In this document: in pieces, positions 25,344 to 33,491 of the stretch
Layout of the letters: every line of letters starts with the position of its first letter
How positions within the stretch are numbered: the stretch's first letter is position 1
Origin: Rhodocyclaceae bacterium
GTDB lineage: Bacteria; Pseudomonadota; Gammaproteobacteria; Burkholderiales; Rhodocyclaceae
DNA: 36,401 nucleotides
Direction: 5' to 3'
Assembly (NCBI GenBank): GCA_020445785.1
Contig: JAGRFZ010000100.1
Coordinates: 1 to 36,401 of the forward strand
Program-made: the position numbers and the translations under genes
Notes under the pieces: model-generated
Told to the model about the DNA's origin: nothing
The model's database searches: none
Seen by the model: the letters and a program-made list of their open reading frames with translations, nothing else

Positions 25344-25796
25344 ATGCATATCTGGGTCGATGCCGATGCCTGTCCCGCGGTGATTCGCGACATCCTCTGC
25401 CGGGCCGCGGAGCGCACCGGCCTCGATCTCACCCTGGTCGCCAACCAGCACCTGCGGCTGCCGACGTCGCCGCGGATTCGCATGCTCCAGGTGCCCGGCG
25501 GCTTCGACGAGGCGGACAAGGCCATTGCCGCCCGGGTGCAGCCCGGCGACCTCGTCGTCACCGCCGACATCCCGCTCGCCGCCGAGGTCGTCGCGAAAGG
25601 TGCGCAGGCGCTGTCGCCGCGGGGCGAACACTACGGTGAGGAGAACATCCGGCAGCTGCTCGATCTGCGCAATTTCATGGACACGCTGCGCAGCACCGGC
25701 GTCGATACCGGCGGCCCGCCGCCCTATTCCGCGACCGATCGGCAGACCTTCGCCAACCGGCTCGACACCTTGTTGCGGCGATCGGGGGACCGCTGA
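25344..25796 (+). CDS. yaiI: YaiI/YqxD family protein (DUF188)
   Basis: This 150-residue cytoplasmic protein is a typical DUF188 member. It has [11 protein letters not shown] at the N-terminus, V-A-N-Q after strand 2, [12 protein letters not shown] in the middle, and R-G-E-H-Y followed by E-E-N-I. The Asp-rich first strand and the T-A-D-I-P motif recall PIN/NYN-like nucleases, but activity is not established for the family. The ATG follows GAGGGTCCTCC. A TATACT element (25283-25288) inside CCCGCC/GGCGGG arms may be its -10. It is divergent from the DUF4062 operon. Assignment is firm; function is unknown. Confidence 0.92.
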   Translation: MHIWVDADACPAVIRDILCRAAERTGLDLTLVANQHLRLPTSPRIRMLQVPGGFDEADKAIAARVQPGDLVVTADIPLAAEVVAKGAQALSPRGEHYGEENIRQLLDLRNFMDTLRSTGVDTGGPPPYSATDRQTFANRLDTLLRRSGDR

Positions 25797-26269
25797 CAGC
25801 GCAGCGTCAAGGGCCCCGGGGGCGCCGGCCCGACTGGATCGCGTTCGCTGCGGGATCGGCCGCACGGGCGTACCCACGCCGCCGGCAACACGCCCTCGCA
25901 CACGCCTCGAGCCGACCTGTTGCACCGCAACCACCCTCACCAAATTCCGTGCGGAAATTGACGTATACCAATGTGCCTCGGATGCCGAATCCCGACAATC
26001 CAGAGCAACAGCAATCCGCAATAGCCCATGTAAATGCACGGAAAACACGTCACCCTCGACCGCCTCGACAGCACCGGCGGGGGCATGCCCAGGCCACGAC
26101 GACCCGCCCTGCTGCAATGCGATGCAGCCAGGCCACCGCGTGCCGACGCTGCGCCGCTCCGACAGTGCCGGAAAGAGTGCACCCCGCACGCGCTCGGCAA
26201 CCGAACCAATGGCTGTCGACCCCGCTGCGCCTGGTCGGCCATGGCGTCGCCGCCGCACGAGCAGCCCCG
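25797..26269. other. Gene-free interval upstream of NarL-type regulator
   Basis: No convincing gene is seen in these 473 bases. Frames through it give low-complexity, non-protein-like sequence. The only AT-rich patch is around 25957-25972, ATTGACGTATACCAAT, with ATTG-N8-CAAT arms around GTATAC. It may belong to the promoter of the response-regulator gene. No terminator with a T-run is seen after yaiI. Confidence 0.45.
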
Positions 26270-26929
26270 ATGAACGACAGGAGCTACCGCGTGCTGATCG
26301 CCGACGATCAGGCCCTGTTTCGACAGGGCCTGGTACGGTGGCTCGACCATCAGCACGATCTCTCGATCGTGGCCGAGACCGAATGCGCTCGGCACTGCTT
26401 CGAACTCGCCTTGCGCCTGCGGCCCGACCTGGTGGTCGTCGATCCGCGCATCGGCGGTATCGACGACCTCGACCGTCTCGCGGCACTGCGCTACCGGGGC
26501 GCCGGGCCTGCGGTCGTCGTGCTGACCAGTTCGGCGCGCCGACACGAGATCGTGCGGGCCCTCGACGCGGGCGTTGCCGAGTATCTCACCAAGGACATGA
26601 ACACCGGCATCCTGCTCGATGCCATGCGGCGCGTGCTGTCCCTGCCCGGCGGCCAAGCCGTCCATGCCAAGGAATTACTCCAGCGGCACACCGACATCGG
26701 CTGGGATGCGCAACGCGATCGGGTCGCCCTCACCGCCCGGGAGTGTCAGGTGATCGAGCTGCTGTCCGCCGGCATGTCGAACAAGCGGATCGCCCTTGCC
26801 CTCGACATCAGCGAGGGGACGGTCAAGGTCCACCTGCGCAACATGAAGCGCAAGATCGGGCACCGCTCCCGCGTCGAGATCGCCCTGTGGGCAAGACGTC
26901 GAACCGAGATTTCGCCGAATGAACCCTGA
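26270..26929 (+). CDS. NarL/FixJ-type response regulator (orphan)
   Basis: This 219-residue protein has an N-terminal receiver and a C-terminal LuxR-type helix-turn-helix. Acidic pocket Asp12/Asp13, phospho-acceptor Asp58, Thr86 and Lys108 are all present, so it should be phosphorylatable. The DNA-binding part runs L-T-A-R-E-C-Q-V-I-E-L-L-S-A-G-M-S-N-K-R-I-A and I-S-E-G-T-V-K-V-H-L. The ATG has little Shine-Dalgarno; an in-frame GTG at 26291 has AGGAG at seven bases and is a serious alternative (212 residues). No histidine kinase is encoded in the window. The next gene, convergent and only five bases away, is a Dnr-like regulator whose upstream region has a NarL-type site. A nitrate/nitrite role is inferred from this. 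Confidence 0.9.
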   Translation: MNDRSYRVLIADDQALFRQGLVRWLDHQHDLSIVAETECARHCFELALRLRPDLVVVDPRIGGIDDLDRLAALRYRGAGPAVVVLTSSARRHEIVRALDAGVAEYLTKDMNTGILLDAMRRVLSLPGGQAVHAKELLQRHTDIGWDAQRDRVALTARECQVIELLSAGMSNKRIALALDISEGTVKVHLRNMKRKIGHRSRVEIALWARRRTEISPNEP

Positions 26930-26934
26930 GGCCC

Positions 26935-27693
26935 TCAACGACCGGCGTGGCCGGCGGAGCGGGCGCCGGCAAGCACGCGACGTCGCGATTCGCCGATCAC
27001 GGAAGCATGCAGATCCAGGTCTCGCGCGAGCGTGATGCGGGGACCGGCCACCGAGATCAGCCCGACCTCGGACAGATCACGAAACACCCGCGACAGGGTT
27101 TCGGGGCTGAGTCCGAGTTGGGCCGCAAGCAGATGTTTTCGGACCGGCAGGACGAAGCTGGCCGGGCCGCCCGGTTCGGCGGGTGCCGCCGATTCCGCCA
27201 AGTGGCGCAGGTAATCGAGCACCCGTCGACAGGCCGAGTGGAAATGGGAGGCGGCGATGTCACGGACCAGACCGGTATTGCGATTCGCGATCACGGTGAT
27301 GATGCGACGTGACAGCCGCGGATCACGTGCCATCGCCTGCTCCAGCGCCGGTAGACCGATCTCGACCACGGTCGATGGTTCGAGGGCTTCGGCGCGGCAG
27401 GCGAAGCCGCTCGCCGCGAACACTTCGGAAAGGCCGATCGTCTCGCCTGGCAGCACCAGATCGATGACCTTTTCCGCGCCTTCGGCGGAACACACGACGC
27501 GCTTGATCTTGCCGGTGGCCAGGTAGTGGAAGGCAAGGGCCGGATCACCCTCCCGGTAAAGCGCGGCGCCACGATCGACCAGGCGCCGCTGGGCGTGCGC
27601 GAGGACGGCCTGACGAGCGGGCGCAGACAGCCCCGCGAGCAGCGGTAAGCGTTCGAGCAGGGAATCGGCACGAGGGGCATCTTCTTTCGACAT
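26935..27693 (-). CDS. dnr: Crp/Fnr-family regulator, Dnr-like
   Basis: This 252-residue protein has a cyclic-nucleotide-binding-type beta barrel (about residues 20-130), a long dimerisation helix, and a winged helix-turn-helix with S-P-E-T-L-S-R-V-F-R-D-L. The E-x2-S-R in the recognition helix is what Fnr and Dnr use to read TTGAT/TTGAC half-sites. It lacks the N-terminal Cys cluster of Fnr, so it is not an iron-sulphur oxygen sensor; Dnr/Nnr-type proteins sense NO through haem. The start M-S-K-E-D has no clear Shine-Dalgarno. The frame is open upstream but crosses the NarL-type site. Two matching boxes in this window precede nirC and nirJ. Dnr identity is inferred from family and context. 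Confidence 0.83.
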   Translation of the reverse strand: MSKEDAPRADSLLERLPLLAGLSAPARQAVLAHAQRRLVDRGAALYREGDPALAFHYLATGKIKRVVCSAEGAEKVIDLVLPGETIGLSEVFAASGFACRAEALEPSTVVEIGLPALEQAMARDPRLSRRIITVIANRNTGLVRDIAASHFHSACRRVLDYLRHLAESAAPAEPGGPASFVLPVRKHLLAAQLGLSPETLSRVFRDLSEVGLISVAGPRITLARDLDLHASVIGESRRRVLAGARSAGHAGR

Positions 27694-27773
27694 GCGTTCG
27701 GCATTCGAGCGGCATCCGGAATGCCGCGGCTCGCAAGGAGACCGAAAATCGCACACGGTTTCGCCCCCGGCCA

Positions 27774-27789
27774 TACCTCTTTGGGGGTA
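27774..27789 (-). promoter_or_regulatory. NarL/NarP 7-2-7 binding site upstream of dnr
   Basis: The plus strand reads TACCTCT-TT-GGGGGTA. The established NarL/NarP palindrome is TACYYMT-N2-AKRRGTA; the left heptamer matches fully and the right differs only at its first base, so 13 of 14 positions agree. It lies about 80 bases upstream of the dnr start, inside a 230-base divergent intergenic region, and could serve dnr or the gene at 27924. Confidence 0.6.
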
Positions 27790-27923
27790 GTCCCCCACGC
27801 AACGGCGTCGCGCGGCCCTCCGCAACGAGGCGTCCGGACCGCGCGGCTGCTACGCTTCGAGATCCCTCATGCGCGCGCCTGCGCCGCGATTCGGCAAGAC
27901 CGCCGCGCACCGCTGGAGAATCG

Positions 27924-28358
27924 ATGCCCATGAAGCCACCGAAGCGCTGGCACTGGATTGTCCTGGCACTGGCCCTCGCCTTCGGGCTGGACTGGGTCAT
28001 CCAGCGCCCGGATGCACGCTCGCGCGCCCTCGACGCCGCACTCGAGCGCGATGGCAGCGAGCACCTCAGGTCCTACCCCTACCGCTTCCGCGTATTCCGG
28101 GTCGAAGGCGACACCGCGGTGATGGGCACGCCCCGCAATTTCGATGTACCGGCCATGCGATTCATCGCCGTGATCCGCCCCCACATCGACGTCCGCAACC
28201 CGCAGGATCCGGCCTTCGTCGAGGCCCAGGCCCGACTCGCGGCGGCCCAATCCGAGGCCCGCAGCATCGTCGAGGCGCAGCCGGGCATCGCCTCGGTACG
28301 TTGGGAACTGGACCGTGACTGGCTGACGGCCCACGGCGTCGACGTCCCATCGCGCTGA
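27924..28358 (+). CDS. Small membrane-anchored or exported protein, unknown
   Basis: This 144-residue protein has a basic start (M-P-M-K-P-P-K-R-W-H-W) and one hydrophobic helix at residues 11-24, which then acts as an anchor or signal. The remaining 115 residues are soluble, with an early R-Y-R-F-like beta segment and a helical, Ala/Glu-rich C-terminal half (A-R-L-A-A-A-Q-S-E-A-R). GGAG lies five bases before the ATG. It is convergent with nirN (18-base gap) and divergent from dnr. No family is recognised and there are no cysteines or haem motif. A role in denitrification would rest only on position. Confidence 0.65.
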   Translation: MPMKPPKRWHWIVLALALAFGLDWVIQRPDARSRALDAALERDGSEHLRSYPYRFRVFRVEGDTAVMGTPRNFDVPAMRFIAVIRPHIDVRNPQDPAFVEAQARLAAAQSEARSIVEAQPGIASVRWELDRDWLTAHGVDVPSR

Positions 28359-28376
28359 CCTCGGCCGGCGGCGGGC

Positions 28377-29924
28377 TCAGTGGCTGGTGCCTTCGGACTT
28401 GTGCACCTTGTTGTAGAGGTTGTACTTGCCGACCGGTTTCGATGCCGGCAGGCGCTTGATCTCCTGCAGGGTATCGGCGTCGAAGAAGATCAACGCGCCG
28501 TCCCGCTCCCACAGACTCGCGATCAGGTAGCGACCATTACGCTCGAATTCGACATGGGCCAGCGTCTTGCCCGGTTCGGGACGCAACCGGGCCACCACCT
28601 CCAGGCTCTGCTTGTCGATCACCTGCAGGGTATCGCGACCGGTCGGACTCATCATCGAATCGACGAAGGCGTAGCGACTGTTCTCATGGCTGCGCATGAA
28701 GAAACCCGGGCCGAGGGTCGGGATGCGCTTGATCGTTCGCCAGTCGTTCATGTCGATGACACTGACCACGCCTTCCTTCAGGTTCGGACTCCCCATCACC
28801 CGGCGCCCCTGGTAGTCCCAGGTGATGCCCGAGCCCAGGTGCGGCATGCCCGGAATATCGAGCTCGGCGATCGCGCGGCGGACGTCGAGGTTCACCACCT
28901 GGCCGCGACCGTCGCGCGATGCGCCCATCACGTTGGCGTAGTTCTGACTGAAGTAGAAGTCGTCGAGGGGGGTGTCGAGCCGCGTGCGGCGCACGTTGAG
29001 AAAGCCCGGCGTCGCAATGCCCTCGCCCATCTTGTAGTCGTGCACATACCCCTCGTAGATCGGCTCCGCGTGCTCGTCGTACGAAATCTCCCAGATTTCG
29101 GGCACGTCTTTCAGCGCCGCAACGAAGGACTTGCGCGGCGATGCGTCATACACCGCCGACACCCGCGATGCGTGCTCACCGGTCCGGTCGGCGACATCGA
29201 GGAACTTCACCAGCCGGAGCTCGGCATCGAGCAGCACCAGGCTCTTCGGCAGATAGTTGGCCACCGCGACGAAGCGACCGTCGGCCGAGACTGCCGCGTT
29301 GCGGGTGTTGATGCCGGCACGCACTTCGGCCACGGTCTCGAGGTTCCAGAGGTCGTATTTGGTGATCCAGCCGTCTCGCGAGGCGAAGTACACGAAACGG
29401 CCTTCGGGCGAGAACTTCGGTCCGCCGTGCAACGCAAAACGCGACGGAAAACGGTGGATGCGCGTCATGCGGTCGCCATCGAGGATGCTGACGTGATGGT
29501 CCCCGCTCTCGACGACGATGAACAGGTTCATCGGATCGGCATCGAACACCGGCTTCGCCGGCAGGCTCCCGGGCGCGCGGTACTCGACCCTCGACGCACG
29601 GATATCCAGCTCTCGCCAGCGCGGCGGCGGGCTCACGGGGGTATAGATCCACGCCACCAGTGCCGCGATGTCGGATTCGGACAAGGTATCGGCGAAGGCC
29701 GGCATCCGGGTCGCCACGCGGCCGTCGCGGATGGTTGCCGCGGCATCGGCCCGCTTCAGCCGGGAAAGGTTCTCCGGCAGCAGCGCCGGACCGCTGCCGC
29801 CGACCCGGTCGGCACCATGGCACGCCGCACAATGGGTTCGGTAGCGTGCTTCGACGTCGGCGCCAAGGGCGGCGGCCGACACCGTCGACAGCGCGAGCAC
29901 GCCTGCGAGCAACAGCGCTCTCAT
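28377..29924 (-). CDS. nirN: NirN, dihydro-haem d1 dehydrogenase (cytochrome c-d1-propeller paralogue of NirS)
   Basis: This 515-residue periplasmic protein has a signal peptide (cleavage near residue 21) and an N-terminal cytochrome c domain with C-A-A-C-H-G (Cys32, Cys35, His36) and the likely axial Met74 (R-M-P-A-F). From about residue 110 an eight-bladed d1-type beta propeller follows (W-x-x-x-D-I-R-A, L-H-G-G-P-K-F-S-P-E-G, P-H-L-G-S-G). It ends N-L-Y-N-K-V-H-K. The architecture equals NirS, but position after nirJ and sequence detail point to NirN, which oxidises the last haem d1 precursor and hands haem d1 on for NirS. Its ATG overlaps the nirJ stop (ATGA). It is the last gene of the nir transcript here. 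Confidence 0.9.
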   Translation of the reverse strand: MRALLLAGVLALSTVSAAALGADVEARYRTHCAACHGADRVGGSGPALLPENLSRLKRADAAATIRDGRVATRMPAFADTLSESDIAALVAWIYTPVSPPPRWRELDIRASRVEYRAPGSLPAKPVFDADPMNLFIVVESGDHHVSILDGDRMTRIHRFPSRFALHGGPKFSPEGRFVYFASRDGWITKYDLWNLETVAEVRAGINTRNAAVSADGRFVAVANYLPKSLVLLDAELRLVKFLDVADRTGEHASRVSAVYDASPRKSFVAALKDVPEIWEISYDEHAEPIYEGYVHDYKMGEGIATPGFLNVRRTRLDTPLDDFYFSQNYANVMGASRDGRGQVVNLDVRRAIAELDIPGMPHLGSGITWDYQGRRVMGSPNLKEGVVSVIDMNDWRTIKRIPTLGPGFFMRSHENSRYAFVDSMMSPTGRDTLQVIDKQSLEVVARLRPEPGKTLAHVEFERNGRYLIASLWERDGALIFFDADTLQEIKRLPASKPVGKYNLYNKVHKSEGTSH

Positions 29925-31141
29925 GACTGCTCCGCCTTCAAGGGCACCACCCGCCGCCACGGCGTGACCGCCACCCGCGCGCGACCTTCGGCGATGCCGA
30001 TCTCTCCGTCGTCGAGATAGCAGCCGGGATCCTCCTGCCACGGGTCGCCCGTGACCTGCTCGGCCCGCACCCGCGAACTGCCGTTGCAGATCGCAAGATA
30101 GGCACACGCGCCGCAGCGCCCGGTGACCGGCCTCGGCCGCTGCGCGAGGCCGGCCATCAGCCCGTGGCTGCGGTCCTGCCAGATCGCCGAGAACGCCCGC
30201 TCGCGCACGTTGCCGAGGGTGTGGTGCCACCACATGGTGTCCGGATGGACGTTGCCGAGGTTGTCGATGTTGGCCACGCCGACACCGCTGGCGTTGCCTC
30301 CCCAGCGGGTCAGCATGCGCCGCGCCTGTTCGAGTTGCGCGGGCAGCCGGCGGGCCACCCAGTGCAGGAAGAACACCCCGTCGGCGTCGTTGTTGCCGGT
30401 CGTGAAATCCTTGCGCACCCCCTGCGATTCCATCGCCAGCACCCGTTCGAACAGCAACGTCATGGCCTCTCGGGTCATCCGATGCTGGGCGTCGTCGCTG
30501 CGGTTCTTGTTGCCGCGCCCGGCGTAGTTGAGGTGGGACAGGTAGAAGCGATCGACCGCTTCGTCCTCGACCAGTTGCAGCAGCGCCGGCAGATCGGTCG
30601 CGTTGTCCCGGGTCAGGGTGAAGCGCAGACCCACCTTGAGACCGAGATTGCGCGCCAGCCGCAGGCCGGCGAGCGACTTGTCGAAAGCGCCGTCCATGCG
30701 GCGAAAGCGGTCGTGGGTCGCCCGCAGCCCATCGAGGCTGATGCCGACATAGTCGAGATCGAGCGTGCCGATGCGGTCGGCCATGGCCGCGTCGATCAGC
30801 GTGCCGTTGGTGGACAGGCCCACGTAGAAGCCCATCCGCTTGGCCCGCCCCGCGATCTCGAAGATGTCCGGCCGCAGCAGCGGCTCGCCACCCGACAGAA
30901 TCAGCACCGGCACGTCGAAGGCGGCCAGATCGTCCATCACGCGGAACACCTCGTCGGTCGCGAGCTCGCCGGCGAAGTCCTTGTCGGCGCTGATCGAGTA
31001 GCAGTGCCGGCAGGTCAGATTGCAGCGCCGGATCAGATTCCAGATCACCACCGGGCCGCGCCCGGCGGGGGCCTCGGGGCGCCGCTCCGAAGTCGTCGCC
31101 GGCCCTGCCAGCGTCCTGATGTACCGCGAAATCCGAAACAC
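29921..31141 (-). CDS. nirJ: NirJ, radical SAM haem d1 biosynthesis protein
   Basis: This protein has 406 residues from a GTG start (V-F-R-I-S-R-Y-I), chosen because CAGGAG lies six bases upstream and the promoter described next would place the transcript start about 24 bases before it. A longer frame runs into the regulatory box and cannot be translated. The radical SAM cluster is Cys40-x3-Cys44-x2-Cys47 (C-N-L-T-C-R-H-C). L-S-G-G-E-P-L follows. A C-terminal SPASM-like set has Cys343, Cys346, Cys352 and Cys374 for a second cluster. NirJ removes the propionate side chains to make the d1 carbonyl groups. It is cotranscribed with nirN. Assignment is firm. Confidence 0.93.
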   Translation of the reverse strand: MFRISRYIRTLAGPATTSERRPEAPAGRGPVVIWNLIRRCNLTCRHCYSISADKDFAGELATDEVFRVMDDLAAFDVPVLILSGGEPLLRPDIFEIAGRAKRMGFYVGLSTNGTLIDAAMADRIGTLDLDYVGISLDGLRATHDRFRRMDGAFDKSLAGLRLARNLGLKVGLRFTLTRDNATDLPALLQLVEDEAVDRFYLSHLNYAGRGNKNRSDDAQHRMTREAMTLLFERVLAMESQGVRKDFTTGNNDADGVFFLHWVARRLPAQLEQARRMLTRWGGNASGVGVANIDNLGNVHPDTMWWHHTLGNVRERAFSAIWQDRSHGLMAGLAQRPRPVTGRCGACAYLAICNGSSRVRAEQVTGDPWQEDPGCYLDDGEIGIAEGRARVAVTPWRRVVPLKAEQS

Positions 31142-31171
31142 TTCGAGCTCCTGCACACGCACGACGGCTCC

Positions 31172-31213
31172 ATTGTCGATAGCACGCCCGGGGGGCTCCT
31201 TGACGGCCGTCAA
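31172..31213 (-). promoter_or_regulatory. Dnr/Fnr-dependent class II promoter of nirJN
   Basis: The perfect dyad TTGACGGCCGTCAA (31200-31213) fits the Fnr/Dnr consensus TTGAY-N4-RTCAA. Read on the minus strand, exactly 22 bases later comes GACAAT (31177-31172), a 4-of-6 match to TATAAT. That is the geometry of a site centred at -41.5. The predicted transcript start near 31165 leaves a 24-base leader with the nirJ ribosome-binding site. Confidence 0.75.
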
Positions 31214-31294
31214 GCCGCGGCGACGACGGGCGAGGGGCGACAGGCGGCGCAAAGCCGGTTAGATTCGGGAGCGATACGAGCCGTGGAGTGCGCC

Positions 31295-32449
31295 ATGACA
31301 CCGGTGAGCCTGTTCTACAGCTACGCCCATGAAGACGAGTCGCTGCGCGACGAGTTGCAGGGCCATCTCGGCATCTTGCGCAGACGCGGCGTGATCGACG
31401 CCTGGTACGACCGCGACATACCACCGGGCGGCGATTGGGCGGACGAGATCGACCGCCGCCTGCAGTCGGCCGAGATCGTGCTGCTGCTGGTCAGCGCCGA
31501 CTTCATCGCCTCCGACTACATCTGGGGCCGTGAACTGACGGTCGCGCTCCAGCGCGAGGCCAGCGGTGAGGCCCGGGTCATCCCGGTTTTGATCCGCGCG
31601 GTGGACATCGAGGACGCGCCGTTCGCCCACCTCCAGGGTCTGCCCACGGACCTGCGTCCGGTGACCTCCTGGCCCAACCGGGACGAAGCCTGGACCGACG
31701 TCGCCAAAGGCGTACGCCGGGCGGTCCAGCAGATCCAGCAGCAGCCCCGCGGCGTTCCGCCGCCGGCGGCGCCGAACCCCGCGACCGGGGTCGGCGAAGA
31801 TGTCGACTGGCAGGGTCACCGCCTGCCGCCATCGCCGGGCGCGGATCGCGGAGCGCTCGGCAATGGCAAGCCCCGGCGCGTCACGCCGCCGCCCCGGGCC
31901 GGATTCGATGCGGACATCGTATTGAAGCGCGTGGTCGGCGGCTACCACGCCCAGATCGCGGAAGCCGCCCGGGAGCGGGGCGCCCCGATCGCCGATCCCC
32001 GCGCAATCGACCGACTGGCGGAACGGCTGATCGACGTGCATGAACAGCGACGGGTGCTGTGGGTCGACGACGTGCCCGCCAACAACCGCTTCGAGGCCGC
32101 TGCGCTCGCCCACCTGCAGATCGACCTGGCCCAGACGCGCGACACCGAATCGGCGCTGGCGCAGCTGCGGGCCGCCCGCGACGCGGGGCCCGGCGAGACC
32201 TTCGACCTGGTGATCTCCGACTGGACTCGGATGCCCTGCGCGTCGGCCGACGAGGCCGAGGGGCTGCACCTGCTGCGGCGGCTGCGCGAAGAAGGCTTCA
32301 CGGTGCCGCTAATCTTCTATCATGGCGAATTCGATCCCGCGCGCCGCGCGCGCCGAAGCGAGGCCGCGGCACGCGGCGGTGCGCTCGGCGAAGCGGTACG
32401 GCCGGATGAATTGATGGCGCTGGTGGTGCGTGCGCTGACCGCCACCTGA
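31295..32449 (+). CDS. TIR domain-pseudoreceiver fusion protein
   Basis: This 384-residue protein has two domains and a Pro/Gly-rich linker (about residues 150-215). Residues 1-145 are a TIR domain: S-L-F-Y-S-Y-A-H-E-D-E, then W-Y-D-R-D-I-P-P-G, then S-A-D-F-I-A-S-D-Y with Glu80 in W-G-R-E-L. This Glu is where NADase TIR domains keep their catalytic residue. From residue 250 a receiver-like domain follows: V-L-W-V-D-D (Asp258/259) and phospho-acceptor-like Asp309 in S-D-W-T-R-M-P. The switch Thr/Ser position is His343 and the Lys position appears to be Arg369, so it is probably not a normal phosphoreceiver. The ATG has GGAG at six bases. It lies on the opposite strand to the nir genes that flank it on both sides. 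Function (signalling or defence) is unknown. Confidence 0.85.
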   Translation: MTPVSLFYSYAHEDESLRDELQGHLGILRRRGVIDAWYDRDIPPGGDWADEIDRRLQSAEIVLLLVSADFIASDYIWGRELTVALQREASGEARVIPVLIRAVDIEDAPFAHLQGLPTDLRPVTSWPNRDEAWTDVAKGVRRAVQQIQQQPRGVPPPAAPNPATGVGEDVDWQGHRLPPSPGADRGALGNGKPRRVTPPPRAGFDADIVLKRVVGGYHAQIAEAARERGAPIADPRAIDRLAERLIDVHEQRRVLWVDDVPANNRFEAAALAHLQIDLAQTRDTESALAQLRAARDAGPGETFDLVISDWTRMPCASADEAEGLHLLRRLREEGFTVPLIFYHGEFDPARRARRSEAAARGGALGEAVRPDELMALVVRALTAT

Positions 32450-32465
32450 CCGGCGTACGGCGCCA

Positions 32466-33491
32466 TCAGCCGCCGATGCGCAGGCCGGTCTTCTTCAGGA
32501 TGCGGCTCGAGAACAGCACGTCCCGGCTTCGGCAAGCGCCGTGCAGCACCGCGCGGATCTCGGCGACCCGAGCCAGCACCTCGTCGCGACAGCCGCCGTG
32601 GACCATCGCGAACAGGTTGTACGGCCAATCCGGCAGCGCCCGCGGCCGGCGATAGCAGTGGGTGACGAAAGGCAAGGCGCCGACCGCCTCGCCGAGGCGG
32701 TCCACGGCGTCGTCCGGCACGTCCCACACGCTCATGCCGTTGGCGGTGTAGCCGATCGCGTAATGGTTCGGAACGGCACCGATGCGGCGAATCGCGCCGC
32801 TCTCCAGCATCGCGGCCAGGCCGTCCAGGACCTCGTCCTCGCGACACCCGAGCTGCTCGCCGATCAGTCGATAAGGGTGGCGCACCAGGGGCAGGCCCGC
32901 CTGGGTGGCGACGACGATGCGGCGCATCAGCGCCGGATCGTCGGCCGGCATGCCCACGCGGGCAGCCTCCATCGGCGCTGCGGGCCCGGGCGCCTCGCGA
33001 CGCGCCGCCGGAACGACGCCGTCGCGCACCGCGAGGCGCATATGCACGAAGTACTCCCGCTCCTTCGGGAAGGCGAACACGGGCAAGCCGGTTTCGGCCT
33101 CGATGCACCGAACCGCCTCGCCGATGCCGTCCGCGGACTCCGTGGCGAGCACGAACCACATGTTGAGCCGGTGCTCGCGACGATAGTTGTGGGCGACCTC
33201 GGGCAGGCGATTGACCATCGCCGCGACCGCGTCGTAGCGCCCCTCCGGTACGGCCAGCGCAGCCAGCACGAAACGGCCGCCCATGCGTTCGACCTGGAAC
33301 ATCGGGCCGAAGCGGGTCAACACCCGGGCGCCCAGCATGCGGTCGAGCCGGGCCAGCAGTTCGTCCTCGCCGATCCCGAACCCGGCGGCGGCCTGCCGAA
33401 AGGGTTCCGCCACCAGTGGGAAGCCCCCCTGCAGGCCGTCGACGATGCGCCGATCGGTCGCGTCGAGCGGTATCGGCGCGTGCTCAGTCAT
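32466..33491 (-). CDS. nirGH: NirGH-type siroheme decarboxylase subunit (fused, Lrp/AsnC-like)
   Basis: This 341-residue protein is a tandem duplication of the roughly 150-residue Lrp/AsnC-like NirD/L/G/H unit. Repeat 1 has L-D-A-T-D-R-R-I-V-D-G-L-Q-G-G-F-P-L and H-N-Y-R-R-E-H-R-L-N-M-W-F-V. Repeat 2 has A-T-Q-A-G-L-P-L and C-Y-R-R-P-R-A-L-P-D-W-P-Y-N-L. The unit decarboxylates siroheme to didecarboxysiroheme, the second step to haem d1. The start M-T-E-H-A overlaps the nirDL stop by eight bases. The split into DL and GH follows the order of Pseudomonas nir genes (F-D-L-G-H-J) and is by synteny; by eye the two fusions are hard to tell apart. Confidence 0.85.
   Translation of the reverse strand: MTEHAPIPLDATDRRIVDGLQGGFPLVAEPFRQAAAGFGIGEDELLARLDRMLGARVLTRFGPMFQVERMGGRFVLAALAVPEGRYDAVAAMVNRLPEVAHNYRREHRLNMWFVLATESADGIGEAVRCIEAETGLPVFAFPKEREYFVHMRLAVRDGVVPAARREAPGPAAPMEAARVGMPADDPALMRRIVVATQAGLPLVRHPYRLIGEQLGCREDEVLDGLAAMLESGAIRRIGAVPNHYAIGYTANGMSVWDVPDDAVDRLGEAVGALPFVTHCYRRPRALPDWPYNLFAMVHGGCRDEVLARVAEIRAVLHGACRSRDVLFSSRILKKTGLRIGG

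Noticed and set aside
25957..25972. ATTG-N8-CAAT dyad as an operator for the response regulator
   Set aside because: Arms of four bases around a GTATAC core are too short to separate from chance, and no -10 follows TTGACG at a usable distance.
31142..31424. Longer starts for the nirN and nirJ frames, up to 31424 and 31252
   Set aside because: They cross the Dnr promoter and the TIR gene; nirJ and nirN have their own starts with ribosome-binding site or ATGA coupling.
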